Positions 8,689-16,072 of a DNA stretch of 64,000 bases are shown here, piece by piece. Numbering within the stretch: the stretch's first letter is position 1; each line of letters begins with the position of its first letter. The notes under the pieces were generated by a model that had not been told where the DNA came from, did not search any database, and saw only the letters and a list, made by a program, of their open reading frames with translations. The stretch covers positions 4,008,001 to 4,072,000 of the forward strand of contig NZ_CP011801.1 in assembly GCF_001273775.1 (NCBI RefSeq). Direction: 5' to 3'. The position numbers and the translations under genes are program-made. Origin of the DNA: Nitrospira moscoviensis. Lineage in GTDB: Bacteria > Nitrospirota > Nitrospiria > Nitrospirales > Nitrospiraceae.

Positions 8689-9708
8689 TCAAAACTTGAA
8701 ATCAGCCCCGAGCCACAGGTTTGTATTGCTGACTGAGGTGGGTTCGAAGCTAAACTTCCGACTGCCATGTTGACAGCCGAACTTCAGCGTCATCGCGTCG
8801 GTGAAACGATACTGAAACTCCAGGTCGCCTTGATACACGTTCTCATGGGCGCCGCGATGCACATCGTCCGCGAGGCCGCTCGTAAAATTATTACGCTCAT
8901 AGTCGAATCCGAGAAGGACACTGACCCTGTCCATCGCCTGTACGACCAGTTCGGCCGAAGCATAGTGATTGACATAAGAGATGTCATCGTGGACCTGTGA
9001 TTGGCGTCGCCCGTCCGCCAGGCCTCGCTCGTAATGGTACCCCACCAGCAATTGCACTCGCGGAGTGATCATCCATTCGACGTGGGGACCGACCGTCCAG
9101 AAGCGTGTGTCGCGTTCACTGAAGGCCTCATTGTATTGTCGCGTTCCATAGCGCCCGAGTAGTCGCACCGTCACATTCGCGGCCACGCGGCGCTCCAGGT
9201 GGCCGCTCCAAAAATGAGTCGTCACGCGCTCATCGACCAGCAGTTCCTTTCCGGATCGGCGCTCGTCGTTCTTGCCTAAGAACAGGTTGGGCCCATAAAA
9301 ATAGTACAGCCGCACGGCTGTCTCGGACGCAACATCTTGTGTCAGACGCAGACGGTATGACCCGTGGTTGTACACCGGATTCCCGGCATAGACGAAGCCT
9401 TGCGCCTGCGCCGACAACTCGGTGCGCCCCCAGCGTGAGTCGAAGGCCCGCCGAACATCGACCGACGGCTCATAGACCATGTCGCTCCCCTGTCCGGTTC
9501 GATCCACGACCGGTTGGGTCGGATCGTTCTGCAGGGACAGTCTGCGGGTGGCGGAAAAGAGGCCGACATCGTCGGTGTAGAAGAGATTGTTCTGGATCTC
9601 ACCCGACCATTGAGCCGAGACGAGCGTGGATTGAAGGAGCACCCCGGCCAGCACGACAGCACATCGCACAAGGGTTATAAGGAGGCGATAGCGACAGGAC
9701 TCCGTCAC
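8689..9708 (-). CDS. Outer-membrane beta-barrel protein
   Basis: The 339-residue protein starts with GTG at 9708. Residues 1-33 form a signal peptide ending VSAQW. The mature part is made of alternating amphipathic strands with many Tyr, Arg and Asp (for example RLLGRYGTRQYNEAF and LLVGYHYERGLADG) and ends in a strand with terminal phenylalanine (LWLGADFKF), a standard outer-membrane insertion signal. No specific porin family is recognised; Nitrospirota carry many such uncharacterised barrels. It follows the TPR lipoprotein gene on the same strand, 151 bp away. Confidence 0.8.
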   Translation of the reverse strand: MTESCRYRLLITLVRCAVVLAGVLLQSTLVSAQWSGEIQNNLFYTDDVGLFSATRRLSLQNDPTQPVVDRTGQGSDMVYEPSVDVRRAFDSRWGRTELSAQAQGFVYAGNPVYNHGSYRLRLTQDVASETAVRLYYFYGPNLFLGKNDERRSGKELLVDERVTTHFWSGHLERRVAANVTVRLLGRYGTRQYNEAFSERDTRFWTVGPHVEWMITPRVQLLVGYHYERGLADGRRQSQVHDDISYVNHYASAELVVQAMDRVSVLLGFDYERNNFTSGLADDVHRGAHENVYQGDLEFQYRFTDAMTLKFGCQHGSRKFSFEPTSVSNTNLWLGADFKF

Positions 9709-9859
9709 GCTCCTGTCTCGCCGGAGTCCGTTGTTTCCTCCCGTGTAAGAACACGTGCGCAGACGGCATGCAGACCGAAGGGCTCAACCGTGCGACTGAA
9801 TCGAGCGCGACTCACACCTGCTTCAGGACCCATCCCCGCACCCAGCCTCATCGGCATCC

Positions 9860-10522
9860 TTATATTGATGAATTCGGAAGGGACGCCTGCTGCCGGGCTG
9901 CGATCACTCTCAGAATCATATCGGCATGATGGAGGGCCCGGGCGCTCCAATGTCGAACCGTTTGAAGATAGGCGAGGTCCGCGTAGTGCGGATCCAGGTG
10001 AATCGCTTTCCGATAGCTCTCGCTCGCCTGGTCCCCGTGACCACCGGCGAACAGGCCGAGTGCCAAACCGGCCCAGGTGCCGGCCATCTGCTGGTTGAGG
10101 TCCACGGCAATCCGCCAGGCCTCCATTGCAGAGTCCAGCTGCTCCAACTCAAAGAAGGCAAAACCAAGATTGCTCCAGGCCGGCGCATAGCCGGGATTGA
10201 GCGCAACGGATTCTCGGAACTCTATGAGCGCGGCTTCGGGCTGCCCCTGGAGATGAAGGAGCATGCCAAGGTTGTTATGAGGCACGGGATTCAGAGGACT
10301 GAGCCGGATCGCTTCACGATACTCCCGGGCCGCACCCTCCAGGTCTCTTTGCTCGAACAATCGCCCTCCGGCGTCAATATGAAGTAGGGCCTCATCCTGT
10401 GCGGCACGAATCGTCGGCTCTGAAGCCGCTTCGAAAGACGGCTTTGCGTGAGAGACGGCGCACCCAAACGTCATTGTGAGCACCACCGCTGCTGCTGCAC
10501 TCCAAGCAGGCATGTAAGTCAT
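9860..10522 (-). CDS. TPR-repeat lipoprotein or exported protein
   Basis: The ATG at 10522 is preceded by GGGAAGGGAG; a GTG seven codons earlier is less likely. Residues 1-26 form a signal sequence with a possible lipobox (MTFGC), suggesting membrane anchoring. Four tetratricopeptide repeats follow at about residues 48-185: AAREYREAIRLSPLNP, then NNLGMLLHLQGQPEAALIEF, then SNLGFAFFELEQLDSAMEAW, then LGLFAGGHGDQASESYRKAI. Such proteins scaffold protein-protein contacts in the periplasm. It could be co-transcribed with the outer-membrane barrel downstream. Confidence 0.82.
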   Translation of the reverse strand: MTYMPAWSAAAAVVLTMTFGCAVSHAKPSFEAASEPTIRAAQDEALLHIDAGGRLFEQRDLEGAAREYREAIRLSPLNPVPHNNLGMLLHLQGQPEAALIEFRESVALNPGYAPAWSNLGFAFFELEQLDSAMEAWRIAVDLNQQMAGTWAGLALGLFAGGHGDQASESYRKAIHLDPHYADLAYLQTVRHWSARALHHADMILRVIAARQQASLPNSSI

Positions 10523-10596
10523 ATCGCTCCCTTCCCTACTCACGGATCATTGCATCGGAGAAACACCATATGGGCGTTCGCACCATTGATGCCGCC

Positions 10597-10845
10597 TCAG
10601 CGGCACGTCGTCATGGCCCGCGTCAGCAACCACACTGTCGCCAGCGCGAAACTCGCGATCCCGATAATGCTGCTCCAGAACGCCAGAAAAAGAAGTCGAA
10701 TATATCCCCCGAGCGTATCAGCCCCGTGTGCGAGTAGGAGATAGCCGTCTATTCCTATGCCGATCACCAACATGATCGCGGAGAGCTTGATGAACGTCCA
10801 CGCATTCCCTGCGGATAAACATTTCCACTGCATCTCGTGTGTCAT
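10597..10845 (-). CDS. Small two-helix membrane protein
   Basis: The start at 10845 (MTHEMQWKCLSAG) has GGAG 6 nt upstream; the frame extends 25 codons further but without a ribosome site. The 82-residue product has two hydrophobic helices (IKLSAIMLVIGIGIDGYLLL and IRLLFLAFWSSIIGIASFAL) separated by a short loop. No family is recognised. Confidence 0.6.
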   Translation of the reverse strand: MTHEMQWKCLSAGNAWTFIKLSAIMLVIGIGIDGYLLLAHGADTLGGYIRLLFLAFWSSIIGIASFALATVWLLTRAMTTCR

Positions 10846-11340
10846 AACATTCTCCTTTCCCTCTGTACGCCTTTGGCGTACTCCCCTCCAATTGAGGTTC
10901 GCGTCATTAAACATGTGCACGACTCGTGAGATTTAACGCCTTGGTCAGCTGTCCCCTGGTCATATCGCCTTTCTTTGCCGAATCCTCCCGAAAACTTGCC
11001 GTCGCCACACCGCCATCGAGCCAGATCGTGACATCTATAACCAGCGATGCGAAGAGCGGGGGACAGCCTCGCCGTCGCTCTTTGTCTATTCTAGTTCTCA
11101 GCGATCTCTGCTCAATGATTCTATTGTGGCGACGGCCTCTCGTATCCGTTGTTCGCCTGCCTGCTTTCTCACCGTTCTCATCCATAATGGGATGATGTCA
11201 GGCTACGTCACCATCATGGCATGGGTCTGTGACGCATCTTACAAACAGCTGAACAAATCTCTGACGGAGACGGACGAAGGAGAATGGGATCTCGGGTTGA
11301 AGGAGGATGCGAAGAGATGACGGAGATGATCGAGCCTGTG
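10846..11340. other. Intergenic region, no supported gene
   Basis: About 495 bp hold only short overlapping frames. A minus-strand frame at 10907-11185 has a plausible peptide near its end (IDVTIWLDGGVATASF) but an Arg-rich, unnatural N-terminal half and no ribosome site; it may be a remnant of a former gene. Confidence 0.35.
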
Positions 11341-11892
11341 CTAACCTTGCCGGTTGCGGCCCAGCGCCTCGAACTGGGTGTTGCTCGGCACGCAAGGAGC
11401 GGCACAGCCCATGGCATGCGTGACAGTCGGGAACAGGCGGGAAACGGCGATTGCCATGGAAAGCTCGACGCCGCCGACGTCACCGTAGCGACGAAAGATG
11501 GCCTCGCGCCAGAGATCCTCTTCACCACTGCCGGTCGCCACCGCTTGGGTGAAGAAATACACCTCTGCGAGATCTGGCGGCAGCGCACAGGGGGCTTCAT
11601 CGAGAATGGTATGAATCAGGGCCGCGCTGACGCCGGCTCGTGTTGCCAGGTGCACTTCCATCGTCATCCACGTGCCGCAATCTTCATGTCGCGCGGTGAC
11701 GATTCGCGCCAGATGATACGCCTCAGGCGGAAGGGCCCGCCGAAATCTTGCAAGAGGCATGATCTCCATGAATGCCAGAAAGTGCGGAGGCGAAACGCGG
11801 AGCATGCCGCGCAGATAGGCGAGTGAGATCCCCTGCGCCCGTTCAACCGCACGGAGCCGCCGCTCAAGGAACCAGCGGATCACTCGGGTCAT
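11341..11892 (-). CDS. AhpD-like-fold protein with single conserved cysteine
   Basis: The ATG at 11892 overlaps the stop of the upstream DUF3179 gene (ATGA) and has GGAGG 5 nt before it. The helical pattern matches carboxymuconolactone decarboxylase-like proteins: MPLARFRRALPPEAYHLARI is followed by HEDCGTWMTMEVHLATRAG, where the usual CxxC-x3-H is reduced to one cysteine and Glu/His neighbours. Length is 183 residues. It is the last gene of a coupled four-gene set (thioredoxin-like, AhpD-like, DUF3179, this gene). The reaction is unknown; classical AhpD disulphide chemistry is unlikely with one cysteine. Confidence 0.7.
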   Translation of the reverse strand: MTRVIRWFLERRLRAVERAQGISLAYLRGMLRVSPPHFLAFMEIMPLARFRRALPPEAYHLARIVTARHEDCGTWMTMEVHLATRAGVSAALIHTILDEAPCALPPDLAEVYFFTQAVATGSGEEDLWREAIFRRYGDVGGVELSMAIAVSRLFPTVTHAMGCAAPCVPSNTQFEALGRNRQG

Positions 11893-12917
11893 GGGGACCT
11901 CCGTACAGGCCATTTGAACACCTGCGTGTCGGGATGAAAGGCATACCAGGCGAACCAGAAGGCCGTCACGGACGGGATCGGTCTCCCTCCCGTATCAGTC
12001 ACCGACACGCTGCGCGCACGGTGATTAACCTGTATCGTCACCGTGTCTCCGCCGAGTTCATCGGTGAGGGGAGACTCGCCCTTCTTGAGCTCGCTAAAGG
12101 GATAGGCTTTGACCACGCCCTTGTGCTCGATCCCCACCACCCATTCTTTGGGATGGTAGCGCGGATCGACATGCGTGGTGTCGAAAAACAGTTCGCCGCT
12201 TTCAGCATATCCTGTGTAGGGATCTCGATCGTAGTTTCGAAGCGACCCGGTTCTCGTTGAGAGCACGAGTGTTGACGGATAGGCCGCGCGCCACTCCGCC
12301 CATGTCGTATGCTCCAGAAAGACAGGTGTGAGCCGCTGGCCTGTCAGCGGCCCCGCCACGGCATGCATGCCGATCTGTGACCACAAGCTGTCTGTCTGAT
12401 GGTCGTACATGAGGAGGTCGCTTTGATAGAGCAGGCCGGACATGCCAAATGTATGCGGGCCCCCTCGCACGTTCGCATCGCAGGCGATCCCGGTCCCGCA
12501 GAGCGGGCAGTAGGTGACAACCACCGGCTTGCCGCCGACCACATCATTCACGATTTCGTGCCAGTTGAGAATCTTGATCGGATAGGCCTTGGCTTCGACT
12601 CCCTGCGTGAGTCCCAAGACGCGATCATCGTCCTGGAGGAACGTCCCCTCCGCGGCGGAGACGAATCGTGGAGTGAGTAAGGCAGGAATACCGTCTTTCC
12701 CAGGCCCTCCATCGACAATCTGGTCGAGTGGAACACTATGCTTGGTCAGATCGAACGAGGTCGCTAGCGACTTCCCAAACCCAAGCCACGCGGAGCAACT
12801 AAGCACAGCACCGATGGCGATCAGGAGCAGCACTCTGCGCCGGGGTGGAACAAGATAGGGCCAGAAAACCGTTCTGGCCGGAGTCGAAGAAGTGAGCGAT
12901 TGACCGGGCTGGTTCAT
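11889..12917 (-). CDS. DUF3179 family membrane-anchored protein
   Basis: The 342-residue protein has one N-terminal membrane helix (residues about 28-46) and an extracytoplasmic DUF3179 domain. Characteristic motifs are KAYPIKILNWHEIVND, TYCPLCGTGIACD (C137, C140), FGMSGLLYQSDLLMYDHQT and SLWSQ. The CPLC pair could bind metal or be redox-active. Its start overlaps the stop of the upstream AhpD-like gene and its stop overlaps the next start, both as ATGA, so translation is coupled. Function of the family is not established. Confidence 0.9.
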   Translation of the reverse strand: MNQPGQSLTSSTPARTVFWPYLVPPRRRVLLLIAIGAVLSCSAWLGFGKSLATSFDLTKHSVPLDQIVDGGPGKDGIPALLTPRFVSAAEGTFLQDDDRVLGLTQGVEAKAYPIKILNWHEIVNDVVGGKPVVVTYCPLCGTGIACDANVRGGPHTFGMSGLLYQSDLLMYDHQTDSLWSQIGMHAVAGPLTGQRLTPVFLEHTTWAEWRAAYPSTLVLSTRTGSLRNYDRDPYTGYAESGELFFDTTHVDPRYHPKEWVVGIEHKGVVKAYPFSELKKGESPLTDELGGDTVTIQVNHRARSVSVTDTGGRPIPSVTAFWFAWYAFHPDTQVFKWPVRRSP

Positions 12918-13504
12918 GTGACGAACAGATAGACTGTTATCGCAATCGGAAGCAGTAGAAATATGATGAGCAGTAAACCACCGAGCCGCACGCCGATTAG
13001 CCGAAAGGGTTCTCCCAACGGCGCAACGGGCGCCGGGATTGTCTCTTTAAACCCTTGATATTCATCACGCAAACACGCGCTCACAAACGCCGGAGTATCC
13101 AGGATAGAGGAGGGCCTGACTCCAGAGAGGTACCGGTCAAACGCCTTGAAAAATCGGATGGTGGACACAATCTTCCGGTACGTTACCTGATCGAGCGCGT
13201 TCCGATTGAAGGCGTGGGGTACGGCCGTGGCGAAATACAATCCTGCCTCATTTGTAGTAATGGCCAACGCGATGATGCGCTTGGTGCTGTGATCCAGATG
13301 TTCGAGATAAAGCTCTTCTTTGAACAGTTCCCAGGCCGTTTCCAGATAAGCCGGTCGATCACACATTCCCATAAACAGATCTGGTACAAACGTGACACCG
13401 AGAGTCTGGGTAATATCCAGAAAGACGATTTGGGTGGCGGTGATCCGTGAGAGGTCAGAGCTGAATCTCTCCGGCTGTGTATCCATTACGGACATCATCT
13501 TCAC
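12914..13504 (-). CDS. AhpD-like-fold protein with C-terminal membrane anchor
   Basis: The 196-residue product has a helical segment like carboxymuconolactone decarboxylase/AhpD proteins (ELYLEHLDHSTKRIIALA, then TTNEAGLYFATAVPHAFNR), but both active-site cysteines are replaced. A strong hydrophobic helix occupies about residues 170-195 (LGGLLLIIFLLLPIAITVYL), so the protein is probably anchored by its C-terminus. The start is a GTG at 13504 or an ATG three to seven codons in; no strong ribosome site decides. Its stop overlaps the DUF3179 start. Confidence 0.65.
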   Translation of the reverse strand: MKMMSVMDTQPERFSSDLSRITATQIVFLDITQTLGVTFVPDLFMGMCDRPAYLETAWELFKEELYLEHLDHSTKRIIALAITTNEAGLYFATAVPHAFNRNALDQVTYRKIVSTIRFFKAFDRYLSGVRPSSILDTPAFVSACLRDEYQGFKETIPAPVAPLGEPFRLIGVRLGGLLLIIFLLLPIAITVYLFVT

Positions 13505-13537
13505 TCTAGAGTCGCTCTCTGGCCGACGGCCGCCTGA

Positions 13538-13792
13538 TCAGGAGTTGCTCCGCTCCCATTCTTTGAGTCTCGCCAGCAACCATTCCTTCCGTGGGATACC
13601 CGTGGCTAGGACCCGCCCACCGAGGAGAAAAGCAGGGAACACCAGGATGCCCAAGACATCACAGTCCTGCTTGTCTGCAGCTCGAACCTCGATATGCCAC
13701 GCAGGAAGTTCCTGTTGAATTTCTTTGACTAACGCCAGAGTCGACCGCTCGGACAGGCAACCCCGGTGAACGAGAATATCAAGACGAGCCAT
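13538..13792 (-). CDS. Small thioredoxin-fold protein
   Basis: This is an 84-residue protein from an ATG with AGGA 7 nt upstream. The first strand (RLDILVHRGC) ends in a single cysteine at residue 12 followed by LSERS, the position of the thioredoxin or glutaredoxin active site. A cis-proline-type segment (VFPAFLLGGRVLATG) and a final helix follow. It heads the coupled cassette with the two AhpD-like proteins and DUF3179, which suggests a redox or thiol-handling role for the set. Confidence 0.7.
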   Translation of the reverse strand: MARLDILVHRGCLSERSTLALVKEIQQELPAWHIEVRAADKQDCDVLGILVFPAFLLGGRVLATGIPRKEWLLARLKEWERSNS

Positions 13793-14251
13793 GGGGTAAT
13801 CCTAAAGAAATACATCGTGGCGAACTGTGAGGCGGCTTACATTAGAAGGCTGAACCTTGGTAGGGGGAAATCTATGTCCCTCAAGTACGCGCCCACACGA
13901 TCCGATCTTTGGGGAATCCGCTCTACACATCGGCCAACTTGATTCGGCGTTCGTGGTGCGTTTCACCCCAATACACTGCGCTAAAAAGCCTTCACAAACC
14001 GCCGAATTGAATAGAGCCAATCGACTGCATACAAACCCTCCAACCCGTCGATTTATAACACGCAAGTATAGAAACCTTGGAAACAACGAGCCCTTTGCAA
14101 ATCGGCCTTTTGTCTCTTAAGATCGGGCTTACCTGAAGAGCCTAATAATCGAAACTTCTCTCCTCACAAGGTTTGCGTTGACTACCGACACAAATTGAAT
14201 TTGCTCCTGAAAGGGGTTTAGGAACACGCAGATGGCTGTTCGCCTTTCGAA
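13793..14251. other. Intergenic scar, no supported gene
   Basis: Overlapping frames occur on both strands (13802-14086 minus, 13857-14120 plus), neither with a ribosome site or recognisable domain. The base composition is more AT-rich than the operon to the left. This looks like the remains of earlier insertions. Confidence 0.35.
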
Positions 14252-14599
14252 GTGCGTGTGACTGGTTATGACATGTCTATTGCTGTCCCGGACCAAGTTG
14301 AAGGATTTGAAGTCTATCTAATTGGGGTGGATGCTCGAATCTATGACTTCCATAGAGAAACCAAGCTATGGGCGCTAGGCCAAGAGCGAGTCTTGGGCGC
14401 TGTCCCTGGTGGGGAAGCTAATCTTTCGATCGCCCCAAAGGCAATCCAACAGGGAGAGGGAGAGACCGTTGAGTTTAAGCCCTTTATCAAAGACAGCAGC
14501 TTGAAACTCAATGAATTGGTAAAGGCTGTAATCGCTTTTACGAATACTAAGGGTGGCGTTTTGCTTGTGGGTGTTTCGGGTTCTGCCCCGATTGTTTGA
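14252..14599 (+). pseudogene. Fragment of an AlbA_2 (Schlafen-type) domain protein
   Basis: The last 55 residues carry the start of an AlbA_2 domain: GETVEFKPFIKDSS, then LVKAVIAFTNTKGGVLLVGVS. In intact members this motif continues for another 60-100 residues and usually an ATP-binding domain; here a stop follows six residues later. The frame is also open upstream of the GTG to a stop near 14219, without a ribosome site. It is therefore a piece of a larger gene, cut at both ends. AlbA_2 proteins often occur in defence islands. Confidence 0.6.
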
Positions 14600-14792
14600 C
14601 GAGAGGCGAACGACAGGTGCGAGGAGTTCGCAGAAGCGCTCCAGCCTCACATTATCCTTACAATACAGTTAGCCACCATCGAGCATCCCATCCTCTGAAC
14701 CCTGCCGATAGTTATAGCTCTACCACACCCTCTGTTCTCACTATCCTGCATGGCTGTTATCTTTTCCACTCTTCTGAATGCACTGTTTTGGT

Positions 14793-15035
14793 ATGATCAC
14801 CCTCATGAGCAAACTTACCGGAAGAGCAGAGTCTCCCTCTCGGCTCCACGTGGTTCTTGAGCCAAGAGCGGGCCACACACTCGATGAACTCGTCCTAGCG
14901 TTGGAACAGGCTGGCGCCACGGAGATTGATCAGATCAGCGTCACGTTCGTCTCAGCTGAGATCGCTCCCACCTCGATAGCCTCCCTAGAGGCTATTGCGT
15001 TCGTGGAAACGAAAAAGCCTCACGGGTTGGCCTAA
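14793..15035 (+). CDS. Small hypothetical protein
   Basis: A frame of about 80 residues (start ATG 14793, or ATG 14805) with a compact alpha/beta-looking core: RLHVVLEPRAGHTLDELVLA and AGATEIDQISVTFVSAEI. No ribosome site is clear and no family is recognised. It converges on a 59-residue minus-strand gene 14 bp away. Confidence 0.45.
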   Translation: MITLMSKLTGRAESPSRLHVVLEPRAGHTLDELVLALEQAGATEIDQISVTFVSAEIAPTSIASLEAIAFVETKKPHGLA

Positions 15036-15049
15036 CGTACTGGCCCAAT

Positions 15050-15229
15050 TCAATAATTAAAGCGGAGCTGCCCCCGAGCCAGGTCCACATAGTGTTGGCG
15101 GCGCTTCAAGATCTCCCGAACCTCCTGACGCACATGCTCCTGCTTTTCGGGTGAGAGCGGCTCAGAGGAAAGACGGACATGAATAATGGCCGGAGTAATG
15201 CTGAGGGGGCTATCGTCTTGTCTGCTCAT
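15050..15229 (-). CDS. Small hypothetical protein, 59 residues
   Basis: A complete frame runs from the ATG at 15227-15229 to a TGA at 15050-15052. The peptide begins MSRQDDSPLSITPAIIHVRL and continues as a charged helix (EKQEHVRQEVREILKRRQHY). Its composition looks protein-like and it ends immediately before the convergent small gene. The family is unknown. Confidence 0.45.
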   Translation of the reverse strand: MSRQDDSPLSITPAIIHVRLSSEPLSPEKQEHVRQEVREILKRRQHYVDLARGQLRFNY

Positions 15230-15313
15230 CCGAACGAGCCTTTACGCTTAGGGATTAGACAATCCGAGGTTCTGCGAATGACTGTGTTCCGGCTACGGAA
15301 CTTACATCCTGCT

Positions 15314-15697
15314 TCAATCTGTCGCTTTCCGGATCGTGCTCACGAAGTGAGCTTTTCGACGCGCAAAGGTTTTCATTTTCTTAAGTGACGTCTGTACGGG
15401 GAGTGAGGCCCCTTTGATCCTCTTCAGTATCCCCTCTACCCTCGCATTTTCGGTCTTGGTTCCAAAAAGAGAAAGTGGAGGGTCTTCGGCATGCTGCAAT
15501 GCAGCTTCCTGAGTAACGGCCCACTCCTTCTGGCCTTCTCGGCTCTTCTGATTCAGAGCCTTCATGACACGTTTCACTCCTGTCACGCTGCTCAACAAAC
15601 TGAACGGGGTGCGATCCTTCAGGACCTTATTGGGACGATAGAACCAGCTGTTGGCCTTCTCCGCTGATCCCAAGATCTCAAGCGCTAACTTTGCCAA
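15314..15697 (-). CDS. Protein with DUF2384-like (MbcA/ParS/Xre toxin-binding) segment
   Basis: The first 45 residues resemble the C-terminal domain of Xre/MbcA/ParS antitoxins: LGSAEKANSWFYRPNKVLKD followed by RTPFSLLSSVTGVKRVMKAL. A basic C-terminal extension of about 80 residues follows (KRIKGASLPVQTSLKKMKTF and beyond) and is unusual for the family. The only start is a TTG at 15697. The frame is the same as that of the upstream ribbon-helix-helix-like gene, separated by one TAG and ten sense codons, and the antitoxin-like similarity seems to begin a few residues before the TTG. It could be the second half of one broken gene. It lies at the distal end of the tns gene run. Confidence 0.55.
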   Translation of the reverse strand: MAKLALEILGSAEKANSWFYRPNKVLKDRTPFSLLSSVTGVKRVMKALNQKSREGQKEWAVTQEAALQHAEDPPLSLFGTKTENARVEGILKRIKGASLPVQTSLKKMKTFARRKAHFVSTIRKATD

Positions 15698-15724
15698 TCG
15701 GCGAAGTTGAGATTGGTTGGCACC

Positions 15725-16006
15725 CTAGAGAGGGCTAGGTTGTTCACGGGCCCACTTGATCTCCCTCAAATTGTCCTTGATCTTGGTCGTGTTCTTCTTC
15801 AATTGTGCCAGCAGGACCGGGAGATCTTTGGGTGCTTTCTGCTCAAGAAGCTTCGCAAATGCTGCTTCGATATATCGAGGACCAGCCAGGTGTTGGCGAA
15901 TGGCCTTATGGATTTCGCTGACCACGGTTCCTTTCCTAGCCTTATGAATCCGCCGTTGCAGGGCTCGCTGTTGCTTCAAAGAAATCGTTACGACAACCTT
16001 AGGCAT
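15725..16006 (-). CDS. Ribbon-helix-helix-like small protein
   Basis: This 93-residue protein starts with ATG at 16006, GAGG 8 nt upstream. Its N-terminus (MPKVVVTISLKQQRALQRRI) has the strand-then-helix pattern of CopG/ParD-type DNA-binding proteins, followed by TVVSEIHKAIRQHL. The rest is a charged helix (VLLAQLKKNTTKIKDNLREI). It follows the shorter TniQ gene by 66 bp on the same strand, and a 13-bp dyad in that gap could be its operator. It ends at a TAG which is in frame with the next gene. Confidence 0.5.
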   Translation of the reverse strand: MPKVVVTISLKQQRALQRRIHKARKGTVVSEIHKAIRQHLAGPRYIEAAFAKLLEQKAPKDLPVLLAQLKKNTTKIKDNLREIKWAREQPSPL

Positions 16007-16021
16007 CTGACATTCCTCAAT

Positions 16022-16034
16022 GTAAGAATCTTAC
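16022..16034. promoter_or_regulatory. Dyad GTAAGAATCTTAC upstream of the ribbon-helix-helix-like gene
   Basis: The two 6-bp arms GTAAGA and TCTTAC are perfect complements around one base. The site lies 16 nt before the start of the minus-strand gene at 16006, where an autoregulatory operator would sit. Binding is inferred. Confidence 0.4.
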
Positions 16035-16072
16035 TTGCGACTCCCAATTCAACTAGAACCTGTTACCCCAAA

